From Trichothermofontia sichuanensis B231 (GTDB lineage: Bacteria; Cyanobacteriota; Cyanobacteriia; B231): a stretch of DNA of 64,000 nucleotides. The DNA lies in assembly GCF_026240635.1 (NCBI RefSeq), contig NZ_CP110848.1, positions 1,490,501 through 1,554,500 of the forward strand, given 5' to 3'. The translations under genes and the position numbers were made by a program. The notes under the pieces were generated by a model, which ran no database searches, was not told the origin of the DNA, and worked only from the letters and a program-made list of their open reading frames with translations. This document shows positions 25,928 to 35,527 of the stretch, one piece after another (position 1 is the stretch's first letter; every line of letters begins with the position of its first letter).

Positions 25928-28588
25928 TTGCCGGGTGGGTTCACTTTCGTAAGAGTCCTGATCGATCGCACCCCAATCGGTAGTTTTCAGAGGTTTCGCA
26001 GGGTTCCCCTAGGGACAGTTGCACAAGTGGCTAGATGGTTTCTTCCTGCTTTGAAGGCGATCATCACCGATCGCAGCTTTCAATTTACCCAATGGGTCAA
26101 ATCCTGGCCACGTTGGGTAGGGTTTGGCCTAGGGGGCATCGTGCTGAGCGGGGTGGGGGTGCGCTATACCCCGTACCTGATGCCGATCCGGGCTAGCGAT
26201 ATCGTCCAAGAGCACTCGGCATGGGTCTTGAGCGATCGCAATGGTCTACCCCTGGGAACGATCCTCAGTCGCGATCAGGAGCACACGATGGGGGTTGCCC
26301 TCGATCAGGTTTCGCCCCAGTTTATTCAGGCAATTCTGGCCGCCGAAGATAGTCGTTTTTACCAGCACGGGCCGGTGGATCTGGCTGCTTTGGCACGGGC
26401 GATCGTACAGGCGATTCAGGCACGGCGGATTGTCAGTGGGGCCTCAACCGTTACGATGCAACTGGCCCGTATGATCTACCCGACGCCGCGTACGCCCGTG
26501 GGTAAACTCCAGGAGATCTGGATTGCGTGGCGCCTGGCGGCGGGGATGAGCCGGGATGAAATTTTGCACGCCTACATCAACCGGCTGCCAATGGGGGGCA
26601 ATGTATATGGTGTGGAAGCGGCTGCCCGTTTGTACCTGGATTTACCGGCTGCCCATCTGAACTTGGCCCAGGCCAGTTTGTTGGCGGCTCTGCCCAATGA
26701 TCCCACTGCCCTGAATCCCTACGTTTATTGGGCGCAACTGAAGCAACGGCAACGCTATGTCCTCGATCGCCTGGTGGCCACGGGGAGAATTACCGCCACT
26801 GAGGCTGATCACGCTTACGCCGAAACCATCCATCTTCAGGATCGGCAACAGGGCATCCTGGCCGCCCCCCATTTCCTCTTTTGGGTTGCCAATCAGGTGG
26901 AGCAGAGTCCCGGACAGGCAACCGGGGTGATTCGCACGACGCTCGATCGCCCCTTGCAAGAATTTGTGGAAACTCAGGTTCGTCAATTGGTCCAGGGGTT
27001 AGCACTCCAGAATGTGCGCCATGCGGCGGCGATCGTGGTCGATAACCACACGGGGGATATCCTGGCCTATGTGGGGTCACCGAACTATTTTGATACGGAT
27101 GATCTGGGACGCAATGATGGGGTGCAGGCGCTACGGCAACCGGGATCAACGCTGAAGCCGTTTTTATATCAACTGGCGCTGGCACGGGGTGTCATTAGCC
27201 CCAATACTGTCCTGGCGGATGTTCCTACCCATTACGCCATTCCCGGTGCCCAACTCTATAGTCCGACTGACTACAGTGAAACGTTTCAAGGACCGGTGCG
27301 GGTGCGATCGGCGTTGGCGAATTCCCTTAATATTCCGGCGGTGCGGGTATTGGAGCGGGTGGGAGTGGCGGCTTTTCGCGATCGCTTGCGGGAGTTGGGG
27401 TTTGAGCATTTGACGCGATCGCCGGAGTATTACGGGCTGGGGTTGGCCCTGGGGGCGGGGGAGGTGAGTCTGTGGGAGTTGGCGCGGGCCTATGTCACGC
27501 TGGCGCGGGGGGGGGAGGCGATCGCGCTGCGGGGGTGGCTGGGGGAGGCGCCGTTGAAAATGGGCTTCACCACCAAGGCACCAAGGCACGAAGGGGCACG
27601 AAGGGAGGAGGGGGCCTGGGAATTGGTGCGGGATATGTTGGGCGATCGCTATGCGCGGGCGGGGGCGTTTGGGGTAGCGTCGGTGTTGGATTTGCCGTTT
27701 GCGGCGGCGGTCAAGACGGGGACTTCCTCGGATTTTCGGGATACGTGGACGGTGGGATTCAGCCGGGATTACACTGTGGCGACCTGGGTGGGGAATTTTG
27801 ATGGGTCGGCCATGCGGACGGTATCGGGGGTGACGGGAGCTGCGCCCCTCTGGCAGCGGATTATGTTGCACTTGCATGAGCACCAGGAACCGGCTGGCTT
27901 TGCACCACCTACAGGGTTAGTGCCGCGACCTATTTGTGCCATTTCTGGGGCACGACCAACACCTGCTTGCCCGATCGTGGTCAGGGAATATCTTTTCCCC
28001 ACTGATTTAGCCGCCTATGAGCATCAACCCGATCCTTTCCTGAAACCGATTCCTGGTCAGCCCGATCGCTATCACTGGGTCCTTTCCCCCGAATACCACG
28101 AATGGCTGGCCCAACGGGAAGTCCCCGCTTGGCTCCAGACAACCGTCACCATCGCTCATGAAAACCGCCGGGTAGACATCCCACCGGCCAATCCTAACCC
28201 TATCGATCTGAGCCAAACTACCCAAACCCGCCAGTCAGCGATTGGGGTCCCCAAAATTGCTTTTCCCCAGACGGGCGATCGCTTTATCCTGCATCCCGCT
28301 GAAAACGATTCCCCAGCAGCAATGCAACACGGCCCCAGCCAACGCTTGGAATTTACCCTCACCACCCAGCCAGATACCGAGGTGGAATGGTGGCTCAATG
28401 GGCAAAAATTGGCCACCCAACCGGGACGCTCGTACTTTTGGACGGTGCAACCGGGCCACTGGACACTAACCGTAAAATCTGCCGCTCCCCCCCATAGCCG
28501 CGCTCCCTGGGAAGACACCGTTACCTTTCAAGTCGATGTTGCAAATATACAACATCAGAAACGAGGTTTTACAATTCGCGATCGTTAG
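25928..28588 (+). CDS. pbpC: Penicillin-binding protein 1C (bifunctional glycosyltransferase/transpeptidase)
   Basis: Polymerises and cross-links peptidoglycan at the outer face of the membrane. 886 residues from TTG 25928; GTG 26027 is an alternative start, so the N-terminus is uncertain. A membrane anchor lies near residues 58-76. GT51 domain: AAEDSRFYQHGPVD and SGASTVTMQLARM. Transpeptidase: STLK in RQPGSTLKPF (about residue 407), SLN in ALANSLNIP, and KTG in AVKTGTSSDF (about 596). A BiPBP_C-type domain closes the protein (PKIAFPQTGDRF...). Between SLN and KTG, 27566-27612 encodes a repeat-derived insertion (FTTKAPRHEGARREEG). The BiPBP_C domain and overall order favour PBP1C over PBP1A. 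Confidence 0.93.
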   Translation: MPGGFTFVRVLIDRTPIGSFQRFRRVPLGTVAQVARWFLPALKAIITDRSFQFTQWVKSWPRWVGFGLGGIVLSGVGVRYTPYLMPIRASDIVQEHSAWVLSDRNGLPLGTILSRDQEHTMGVALDQVSPQFIQAILAAEDSRFYQHGPVDLAALARAIVQAIQARRIVSGASTVTMQLARMIYPTPRTPVGKLQEIWIAWRLAAGMSRDEILHAYINRLPMGGNVYGVEAAARLYLDLPAAHLNLAQASLLAALPNDPTALNPYVYWAQLKQRQRYVLDRLVATGRITATEADHAYAETIHLQDRQQGILAAPHFLFWVANQVEQSPGQATGVIRTTLDRPLQEFVETQVRQLVQGLALQNVRHAAAIVVDNHTGDILAYVGSPNYFDTDDLGRNDGVQALRQPGSTLKPFLYQLALARGVISPNTVLADVPTHYAIPGAQLYSPTDYSETFQGPVRVRSALANSLNIPAVRVLERVGVAAFRDRLRELGFEHLTRSPEYYGLGLALGAGEVSLWELARAYVTLARGGEAIALRGWLGEAPLKMGFTTKAPRHEGARREEGAWELVRDMLGDRYARAGAFGVASVLDLPFAAAVKTGTSSDFRDTWTVGFSRDYTVATWVGNFDGSAMRTVSGVTGAAPLWQRIMLHLHEHQEPAGFAPPTGLVPRPICAISGARPTPACPIVVREYLFPTDLAAYEHQPDPFLKPIPGQPDRYHWVLSPEYHEWLAQREVPAWLQTTVTIAHENRRVDIPPANPNPIDLSQTTQTRQSAIGVPKIAFPQTGDRFILHPAENDSPAAMQHGPSQRLEFTLTTQPDTEVEWWLNGQKLATQPGRSYFWTVQPGHWTLTVKSAAPPHSRAPWEDTVTFQVDVANIQHQKRGFTIRDR
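27566..27612. repeat. In-frame interspersed repeat in pbpC
   Basis: TTCACCACCAAGGCACCAAG and GCACGAAGGGGCACGAAG are degenerate units of the CACGAAGG-type short repeat often seen between cyanobacterial genes. Here they code for about 16 basic residues between the SLN and KTG motifs. Confidence 0.7.
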
Positions 28589-28770
28589 AATGGAATTCCC
28601 TGGCTTAGAATAAGCACAATAGCACTGCGATCGCGTCGGTTTTTAAGTTCCAGGTGCTACATCTTCATAGCACTTTTGCAGGAATAATTTGTTAATAAAT
28701 CCTTAAGTTTATAGAACTTATTCAGTTAAATTTTTAGTCGCTTCAGCCTTAGTTTAATCAGGTAGTATCT

Positions 28771-30840
28771 ATGGATAAGTCTATCTTACCTGGCCGCAGT
28801 TTTCCCTTGGGTGCCACAGTGACCCCTATGGGGGTCAATTTCAGCATTTTTGCCAAAGGAGCCACGGGAGTTTCCTTATTGTTATTTGATGATCCGGATG
28901 CGCCCCGTGCCGATCGGGTGATTCATCTTGACCCCAAAATTCATCGTACCTTTTATTACTGGCATGTTTTTGTGCGGGGATTGCGATCGGGCCAGGTCTA
29001 TGCCTACCGTGTCGAGGGACCCTACGCCCCCGAAAAAGGGTTGCGCTTCGATAGCGAGAAAGTGCTGCTCGATCCCTACGCCCGGGCCGTGGTAGGCTGG
29101 CGGAACTATAGTCGAGAAGCAGCCATTCACCCTGGCAATAACAACATTGCCCAAGCCCTACGCAGCGTTGTCGTCGACTCCAGTGCCTATAACTGGGAAG
29201 GGGATATGCCGCTCCATCTTCCCTATTCTTCAACCATTATCTATGAAGTCCATGTGGGGGGCTTTACCCGCCACCCCAGTTGTGGCCTACCGCCAGCGCT
29301 CCGGGGGACCTATGCCGGCTTACAGGCCAAAATTCCTTACCTGAAGCAGTTGGGCATTACCGCCGTTGAACTGTTACCTATCCACCAGTTTGATCACCAG
29401 GATGCCCAGCCTGGGCTGCAAAACTACTGGGGCTATAGCACAATGGCCTTTTTTGCTCCCCATCGCGGCTACAGTTCCCATCTTGACCCCCTTGGCCCAT
29501 TGAATGAATTTCGGGATATGGTCAAGGCGCTGCACCGAGCCGGCATTGAAGTAATTCTGGACGTGGTGTTTAACCACACGGCAGAGGGGAATGAAAATGG
29601 CCCCACCCTTTCCTTCCGGGGCCTTGCCAACTCTACTTATTACATGCTGGATCCCAAGAATCCGGCCCACTACCTCAACTACAGCGGTTGTGGTAATACC
29701 TTCAAAGCTAATCACTCAGTTCCGGGCCACCTGATCCTGGACTGCTTGCGTTATTGGGTGGCCGAGATGCACGTGGATGGCTTCCGCTTTGATCTGGCCT
29801 CGGCCCTCTCCCGTGCCGCGGATGGCACTCCCCTTGAAGATCCGCCGATCCTTTGGTCGATCGAATCCGATCCCGTCTTGGCGGGTACCAAGATTATTGC
29901 TGAAGCCTGGGATGCGGGCGGACTATACCAGGTGGGATCATTTATCGGCGATCGCTTTGCCGAGTGGAATGGTCCTTATCGGGATGATGTGCGGCAGTTT
30001 GTGCGGGGGGATGCCAATATGGTCGGTAAGTTGGCGGCACGGGTATTAGGCAGCCCTGATATTTATAAAGACCCCGATCGCGAACCCAATCGTAGTATCA
30101 ACTTTATTACCTGCCATGATGGTTTTACCCTGCGGGATCTGGTTTCCTATAACCAAAAACACAACGAAGCTAATCGGGAAAATAACCGCGATGGCGCTAA
30201 TGAGAACTATAGCTGGAATTGTGGGGTTGAAGGCCCCACCAGTGATCCCAACATTCTCAAACTGCGTCTACAACAAAGCAAGAACTTTCTAACGATTTTG
30301 CTAACCTCCCAGGGGACACCCATGCTGCTGATGGGTGACGAAGTTGGCCGTAGCCAACAGGGAAATAATAACGCCTACTGTCAGGACAATGAGCTAAGTT
30401 GGTTTGACTGGCGACGGGTTACCGAAGAGGCAGAATTGCTGCGCTTTACCCAGGGACTGATTCACTTTGTCCAATCTCTTAACATTTTCCAACAGGAACG
30501 ATTACTGGCAGTTACCCATCCCAATGCGAATCCTCATATTATCTGGCACGGGACCGAGCTTTTTAAGCCGGATTGGACACCGGAGGCCCGCTCCTTGGCC
30601 TTTAGCCTTCACCATCCTGCGGCTAATGAGCATTTGCATTTGATTTTTAATGCCAATAAAGAGGGTAAAAATTTTGCCCTACCCACCCCACCGGATGACC
30701 ACCGCTGGTGCCGCATTGTTGATACGTCTCTGCCCCCACCGGCGGATTTTTCGCCACCCGCCGAAGCCATGCCCCTGAGTGACAGCCACTATTGGCTCAA
30801 TGCCCGATCGTCGCTGGTACTCATAGCCTACCCAAGATAG
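28771..30840 (+). CDS. glgX: Glycogen debranching enzyme GlgX (isoamylase type)
   Basis: Hydrolyses alpha-1,6 branches of glycogen in the cytoplasm during glycogen breakdown. 689 residues. An N-terminal CBM48-like domain ([20 protein letters not shown], residues 12-31) precedes a GH13 barrel: [12 protein letters not shown] (region I), [11 protein letters not shown] with the nucleophile Asp (region II), [10 protein letters not shown] with the acid Glu (region III) and [11 protein letters not shown] (region IV). Length fits bacterial GlgX/TreX. An antiporter gene follows 51 bp downstream on the same strand and may be cotranscribed. Confidence 0.96.
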   Translation: MDKSILPGRSFPLGATVTPMGVNFSIFAKGATGVSLLLFDDPDAPRADRVIHLDPKIHRTFYYWHVFVRGLRSGQVYAYRVEGPYAPEKGLRFDSEKVLLDPYARAVVGWRNYSREAAIHPGNNNIAQALRSVVVDSSAYNWEGDMPLHLPYSSTIIYEVHVGGFTRHPSCGLPPALRGTYAGLQAKIPYLKQLGITAVELLPIHQFDHQDAQPGLQNYWGYSTMAFFAPHRGYSSHLDPLGPLNEFRDMVKALHRAGIEVILDVVFNHTAEGNENGPTLSFRGLANSTYYMLDPKNPAHYLNYSGCGNTFKANHSVPGHLILDCLRYWVAEMHVDGFRFDLASALSRAADGTPLEDPPILWSIESDPVLAGTKIIAEAWDAGGLYQVGSFIGDRFAEWNGPYRDDVRQFVRGDANMVGKLAARVLGSPDIYKDPDREPNRSINFITCHDGFTLRDLVSYNQKHNEANRENNRDGANENYSWNCGVEGPTSDPNILKLRLQQSKNFLTILLTSQGTPMLLMGDEVGRSQQGNNNAYCQDNELSWFDWRRVTEEAELLRFTQGLIHFVQSLNIFQQERLLAVTHPNANPHIIWHGTELFKPDWTPEARSLAFSLHHPAANEHLHLIFNANKEGKNFALPTPPDDHRWCRIVDTSLPPPADFSPPAEAMPLSDSHYWLNARSSLVLIAYPR

Positions 30841-30891
30841 ACCCCTAACTCCGTTACAATCATTGGGTATGACTTGAACAGGCCAAAGGCC

Positions 30892-31989
30892 ATGCCAATC
30901 ACCGCCATTGTCTACATTGTGTTAGGTCTTGTGCTGCTGGTCGGGGGTGCAGAATTGCTAGTGCGCGGGGCGGCCCGGATTGCGATCGCCTGGGGAATGC
31001 CCCCCCTGATTATTGGCCTCACGATCGTCGCCTATGGCACCAGTGCGCCAGAGGCCGCTGTCAGTATCCAGTCCAGTTGGGCAGGACAGGCGGATATTGC
31101 CCTAGGGAACGTGGTTGGCAGCAATATTTGCAATGTTCTCCTGATTTTGGGGGCTTCTGCCCTGATTGCCCCGATGATGGTCCCCAGCCAACTCATCCGG
31201 TTGGATGTCCCGATTATGATCGGCGTCTCTGTGCTGGTCTTTGTCTTTGGTCTGGATGGCAATATCGATCGGGTTGAAGGGCTGGTTTTGTTTATCGGCG
31301 CGATCGCCTATACAGGATTCCTCATCCTCAGTGGCCGGGAGGATCAAGCGGAACTACCGGATGAGCTACTGACAGAAGCCGCAGCCGCGTGTGCTCGATC
31401 GCGGCGGGCCAGTCTTAAAAATCTGGGGTTGGTAGCCATCAGTCTAGGGTTATTAGTGTGGGGATCACGGTGGTTGGTGCAGGGGGCCGTTACCGTGGCT
31501 GAAGCCATCGGTGTTGATCAGCTGGTGATTGGCCTGACGATCGTTGCGGTAGGAACTTCTCTACCGGAATTAGCCAGTTCCATTGTGGCCAGTATTCGTG
31601 GTGAACAGGATATTGCCGTGGGGAATGTGGTCGGCAGCAATATTTTTAACATCCTAGCCGTGTTGGGCCTTGCCGCCGCCGTCGCACCCAATGGGATGCG
31701 GGTGTCGCCCGCCGCCATTAACTTCGATATTCCCGTCATGATTGCCGTGGCGGTTGCCTGTTTGCCGATCTTTATCACCGGCAAAACGATTTCCCGTTGG
31801 GAAGGCTTGCTGTTCCTGGGTTACTACATTGCCTATACGGCCTATCTCATTTTCAATTCCGCCCACCACGCCCTACTCCCTCTGTTCAGCCAGGTCCTCA
31901 CCCTCTGGGTGATACCGCTGACAATCATTATGCTGGCGATCGCCTTATTGCGTCATTATCAGCAGAAACGCCGCCCCCACGGGCACTAG
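30892..31989 (+). CDS. Calcium/sodium or calcium/cation antiporter (CaCA family, YrbG-like)
   Basis: A 365-residue membrane protein with about ten hydrophobic segments. The two inverted alpha-repeats that define CaCA exchangers are clear: GTSAPEAAVSIQSS...GNVVGSNICNVLLILG and GTSLPELASSIVAS...GNVVGSNIFNILAVLG. These form the cation-binding site. The family exports Ca2+ in exchange for Na+ or H+; which ion is used here is not visible. ATG 30892 is preferred over TTG 30874. An internal loop of about 35 residues is charged (GREDQAELPDELLTEA). Confidence 0.94.
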   Translation: MPITAIVYIVLGLVLLVGGAELLVRGAARIAIAWGMPPLIIGLTIVAYGTSAPEAAVSIQSSWAGQADIALGNVVGSNICNVLLILGASALIAPMMVPSQLIRLDVPIMIGVSVLVFVFGLDGNIDRVEGLVLFIGAIAYTGFLILSGREDQAELPDELLTEAAAACARSRRASLKNLGLVAISLGLLVWGSRWLVQGAVTVAEAIGVDQLVIGLTIVAVGTSLPELASSIVASIRGEQDIAVGNVVGSNIFNILAVLGLAAAVAPNGMRVSPAAINFDIPVMIAVAVACLPIFITGKTISRWEGLLFLGYYIAYTAYLIFNSAHHALLPLFSQVLTLWVIPLTIIMLAIALLRHYQQKRRPHGH

Positions 31990-32013
31990 GAGGCACGAGA
32001 GCAGGGCGGTATT

Positions 32014-32120
32014 TATGGTCAATCCAAATAAGAACGATACAGTTTTTCACTCCCCTCTCCCGCTCTGGGAGAGGGGCTGGGGGTGAGGGGGCTGTTTCAG
32101 CCTCAATTGCAATGACTATA
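32014..32120 (-). repeat. Family-1 MITE-like repeat, copy 5
   Basis: Full-length 107-bp copy from TATGGTCAATCCAAATAAG to TTGCAATGACTATA, in the spacer between the convergent antiporter and rnj genes. Confidence 0.9.
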
Positions 32121-32159
32121 AGGACGCGACGCAGAGCCAACCCAGCGTTAGTCTCACCG

Positions 32160-33965
32160 TTAGGAAGCAATACTAGCCGTCCGTTTACGGGTCCTGACCC
32201 CGACAATTGTCTGCTCCGCCGGGGAAGACTCTGGAGCAAGGGGCAGGGGCTTGGCCGCCGTTGGCGGCAGCGTTTGCATCATAAACAACAGTAGCGGATT
32301 ACTTTGCAACTCGCGGCGTAACAACCGTTGCAGATCCCGTTCAATCTGCACCTGCAGGCCAGCCCAGTCAACTTCCCACTCGCCCTCAAACTGACGGGCC
32401 AAGTTAGACCAGTGTTCACTCAGGGTATTGCGAATCGTCTCATCGATCCATTGGCGCAAGGTGGGCTGTTCGATCGACATCACCACGCCCTTGAAGTGAA
32501 CTTCCGGTGCCTTCACCAGCGCGCCATTGGCATCAATAATCGCAGCAATCGTGACAATACCATCTTCCGCCAGTTGTTGCCGCTCCTTGAGGACGCGATC
32601 GTGAACAATGCCCGATCGGGAGGTATCCACCAGCTCAATCCCAGCAGGAACACGACCTGCAACCCGAATCCCATCCGCACTGATTTCAACAATATCGCCA
32701 TTATCCACAATCACGATATTCTCAGGCGGGATACCCATCGCTTGCGCCGTTTGGGCATGTTGCACCAGCATCCGGTGCTCCCCGTGGACGGGCATGAACA
32801 GCTTAGGCTTGGTTAGGGCCAGCATGAGTTTCTGGTCCTCCTGGCAGCCGTGACCAGATACATGAATCCCCTTATCCCGCCCGTAGATGACCTTGGCCCC
32901 CTTCATCATTAGCTTATCGATCGTGTTCACCACCGCAATCGTATTCCCCGGAATCGGGTTAGCCGAGAATACGACTGTATCCCCTTGGTGAATCTGGATC
33001 TGGCGATGCTCACCATTGGCAATGCGGGTCAGGGCCGAAAGCGGTTCTCCCTGAGAGCCAGTGGTCAGGATCAGAACCTGCTCATCTTTGAGTTGCCGAA
33101 TTACGTTCAGGGGTTGCAACAGATTATCAGGACATTGGATGTAGCCGAGCTTACGAGCCTGGGCAATGACATTGAGCATCGATCGCCCCTGCACCGAGAC
33201 CACCCGTCCATGTTTCTGGGCCAATTGCAAAATGATATTGACCCGATGCACCGACGAGGCAAACGTGGTCACTAACAGACGACCCGGTGCTTCCCGGAAA
33301 ATGCGATCGAGATTGGGATACACTGACTGTTCCGAAGGGGTAAAACCAGGCACTTCCGCATTGGTCGAATCGCTAATCAGGCACAAAACCCCTTTCTCGC
33401 CGTAGTCTGCCAACCGTTGCAGATCAAACCGTTCGCCATCAACCGGCGTATGGTCAATCTTAAAATCCCCCGTGTGGATAATCACGCCAACCGGGGTATG
33501 GATGGCAACTGTAAAACTATCCGCGATCGAGTGGGTATTGCGAATAAATTCCACAAAGAAGGACTCACCCAACCGGACTACATCCCGTGGGCCGACCGCG
33601 CGCAATTCCGTGCGATCGGCAACCCCCGCTTCTTCTAACTTACCCTGTAACAAGGCCATCGCCAGCCGAGGGCCATAGATGACCGGAATTTCAAACTGAC
33701 GCAGGTGGAAAGCGATCCCACCAATATGGTCTTCGTGACCGTGGGTGACGATCATCCCCTTAATCCGATGGCGATTTTCCACCAAATAGGTCATGTCCGG
33801 GAGGACGATATTCACCCCGTGCATCCCATCAGTGGGGAACGCCAGCCCCGCATCTAACAAAATAATTTCGTCGTTATATTCAAAAACACAGGTGTTTTTG
33901 CCAATCTCATGCAACCCACCAAGGGGAATGACTTTAACAACAGAAGTGGATCTGTTTTTACTCAT
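32160..33965 (-). CDS. rnj: Ribonuclease J
   Basis: A metallo-beta-lactamase/beta-CASP exo- and endoribonuclease for RNA decay and processing. 601 residues. The zinc motif VTHGHEDHIGG is near residue 78, a second metal motif VIIHTGDFKID is near 163, and beta-CASP segments include SDSTNAE, TTFASSVHRV and LILTTGSQGEPLSALTRIA. A late MPVHGEHRML supplies another metal ligand. The C-terminal domain follows from residue about 450, with a tail rich in Pro and Ala. ATG 33965 gives MSKNRSTSVVKVIPLGGLHEIG, the usual N-terminus. It lies downstream of asd and dapA on the same strand, a familiar cyanobacterial order, but a 514-bp leader separates it from dapA. Confidence 0.95.
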   Translation of the reverse strand: MSKNRSTSVVKVIPLGGLHEIGKNTCVFEYNDEIILLDAGLAFPTDGMHGVNIVLPDMTYLVENRHRIKGMIVTHGHEDHIGGIAFHLRQFEIPVIYGPRLAMALLQGKLEEAGVADRTELRAVGPRDVVRLGESFFVEFIRNTHSIADSFTVAIHTPVGVIIHTGDFKIDHTPVDGERFDLQRLADYGEKGVLCLISDSTNAEVPGFTPSEQSVYPNLDRIFREAPGRLLVTTFASSVHRVNIILQLAQKHGRVVSVQGRSMLNVIAQARKLGYIQCPDNLLQPLNVIRQLKDEQVLILTTGSQGEPLSALTRIANGEHRQIQIHQGDTVVFSANPIPGNTIAVVNTIDKLMMKGAKVIYGRDKGIHVSGHGCQEDQKLMLALTKPKLFMPVHGEHRMLVQHAQTAQAMGIPPENIVIVDNGDIVEISADGIRVAGRVPAGIELVDTSRSGIVHDRVLKERQQLAEDGIVTIAAIIDANGALVKAPEVHFKGVVMSIEQPTLRQWIDETIRNTLSEHWSNLARQFEGEWEVDWAGLQVQIERDLQRLLRRELQSNPLLLFMMQTLPPTAAKPLPLAPESSPAEQTIVGVRTRKRTASIAS

Positions 33966-34479
33966 GGGTGTCCTTAGAAACAGTAAAGATCAATTAAACC
34001 GCGTTCAAATCTAACAAATCAGGTGGGGCGACTATTGGGAAAGGGCGCACCCTGGTCTGCCCACGTTGGCACCAGACGGGTTAGCTCAGGTCAAGTTAAT
34101 CCAGGGTTTAAGCCGTTCATCAGAGGTCTAATCTGCCCATGTCTACCAATGCCTCTCCATTTGAATATCAAAGAATAAATGTCAATAAATTCAGACTGGG
34201 TGCCTCCAGGGGGGATCGAGTTTGGGTAAGACTGATATCGTTTGCACAAGGCTTGTCGGAGCAGCCAAGCGGGCATCTGTGCCCGTCGCAACTGAAGTAG
34301 AGTCTCGCCAGCCGCTCAGCAGGCCCCTAGATTCAACACCGATTTCGGCAGTAAGGTTCGGGCAAGTGGACGTCTGTCATCCGTAGGCACAAGCTGTCCC
34401 CCTCGCTGGGCCGGGAAGCACGGGTCTTGATCAATCCACCCCTCTCTAGGCCGTCGGTTCTGATCCAGCCAGATGAGCA
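33966..34479 (-). other. Long rnj leader or RNA-gene region, unidentified
   Basis: 514 bp between dapA and rnj with no convincing gene. On the minus strand it holds compact hairpins such as CGGGCA-CAGA-TGCCCG (near 34275-34290) and CCGAAATCGG (near 34343). It could be a regulated 5' leader of rnj, or a separate small RNA (6S RNA was considered but could not be matched by eye). Confidence 0.4.
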
Positions 34480-35364
34480 TCATAACAGGGCAAGGTCAGA
34501 TAGCGCCGCTTTCACGATCGCTTCCGCCTCCGGGGTAATGTCACACAAAGGTAATCGCGGTGCCCCGACCGCCCATCCCCGCAGCCGTAGGGCTGCCTTC
34601 ACCGGAATCGGGTTAGTCATCGTAAACAACGCCTTAAATAAGGGGAACAGACGCAGGTGTAGCTCACTGGCTACCTGCACTTGTCCCGATTGAAAAGCCT
34701 GTACCATTTGCTGAATCAACGGTCCTGCGACATGGCTGGCAACACTGATCACCCCTTGGCCTCCCACCGCTAGCAAGGGCAAGGTAAGGGCATCATCCCC
34801 AGAGTAGAGGGCAAAGGCCGGGGGTGTTAAACGCCGGATCTGGCTCACCTGCTCCAGATTACCGCTGGCCTCTTTAATCGCCACAATGTTGTCAATTTCC
34901 GCCAAGCGCACCACCGTTTCCGGCTGGAGGTTTTGTCCCGTCCGACCAGGAATGTTGTAAAGAATCAGGGGAAAGTCGGGGTTAGCGGCTGCGATCGCCC
35001 GAAAGTGTTGATACAACCCTTCCTGGGGGGGCTTGTTGTAGTAGGGCACCACTTGCAGGGAACCAGCCAGCCCTAGCTGGGCGGCTTTTTGGGTGTGGGT
35101 GACCGCCTCCGCCGTTGAGTTAGATCCCGTACCAGCAATGATGGGGACGCGATCGCCCACCGCTTGCTTCACCACTCGGAAGAGTTCATATTCCTCCTCC
35201 CAGGTAAGAACTGGGGATTCACCAGTTGTCCCGCAAACCACCAGCGCATCACTGCCGTGATTGACGAGATAGTCGGCCAGCTTTTCCGCCACGGCATAGT
35301 TGACCCGCCCCTCCGTATCGAAGGGCGTAATCATCGCCGTCATCACCCGCCCAAAATTCACCAC
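34480..35364 (-). CDS. dapA: 4-hydroxy-tetrahydrodipicolinate synthase DapA
   Basis: Condenses pyruvate with aspartate semialdehyde, the first step of the lysine and diaminopimelate branch. 294 residues. [14 protein letters not shown] carries the substrate-binding Thr pair, [14 protein letters not shown] and [10 protein letters not shown] (Tyr near residue 136) follow, and VAIKEASGN holds the Schiff-base lysine (about 164). Start ATG 35364 ([15 protein letters not shown]). Its substrate is made by asd immediately upstream on the same strand (163-bp gap), so the pair is a pathway unit. Confidence 0.96.
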   Translation of the reverse strand: MVNFGRVMTAMITPFDTEGRVNYAVAEKLADYLVNHGSDALVVCGTTGESPVLTWEEEYELFRVVKQAVGDRVPIIAGTGSNSTAEAVTHTQKAAQLGLAGSLQVVPYYNKPPQEGLYQHFRAIAAANPDFPLILYNIPGRTGQNLQPETVVRLAEIDNIVAIKEASGNLEQVSQIRRLTPPAFALYSGDDALTLPLLAVGGQGVISVASHVAGPLIQQMVQAFQSGQVQVASELHLRLFPLFKALFTMTNPIPVKAALRLRGWAVGAPRLPLCDITPEAEAIVKAALSDLALL

Positions 35365-35527
35365 CCGTTTGTCCTCAACCTATCGTGATCAATTGCACGC
35401 TACCCCCTGCTCAAACCCCCAAGCCAGCAATGGCTGCGCGATCGCCACCTTTGTAGATCCCGCGGTCTTGAAGCCGCAAAGCGCCGGGTTGCTCCGTCTG
35501 TCCCAGGCGCCACCGCCCCAGCTCGAC

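Noticed and set aside
27164-27883. 239-codon minus-strand frame, Arg/Pro-rich
   Set aside because: Fully antisense to pbpC with composition typical of shadow frames.
34091-34291. 66-codon minus-strand frame in the dapA-rnj gap
   Set aside because: No ribosome binding site or recognisable motif; the gap looks more like a leader or RNA.
33966-34479. 6S RNA or SRP RNA in the rnj leader
   Set aside because: No consensus segment could be matched by eye; left as an unidentified region.
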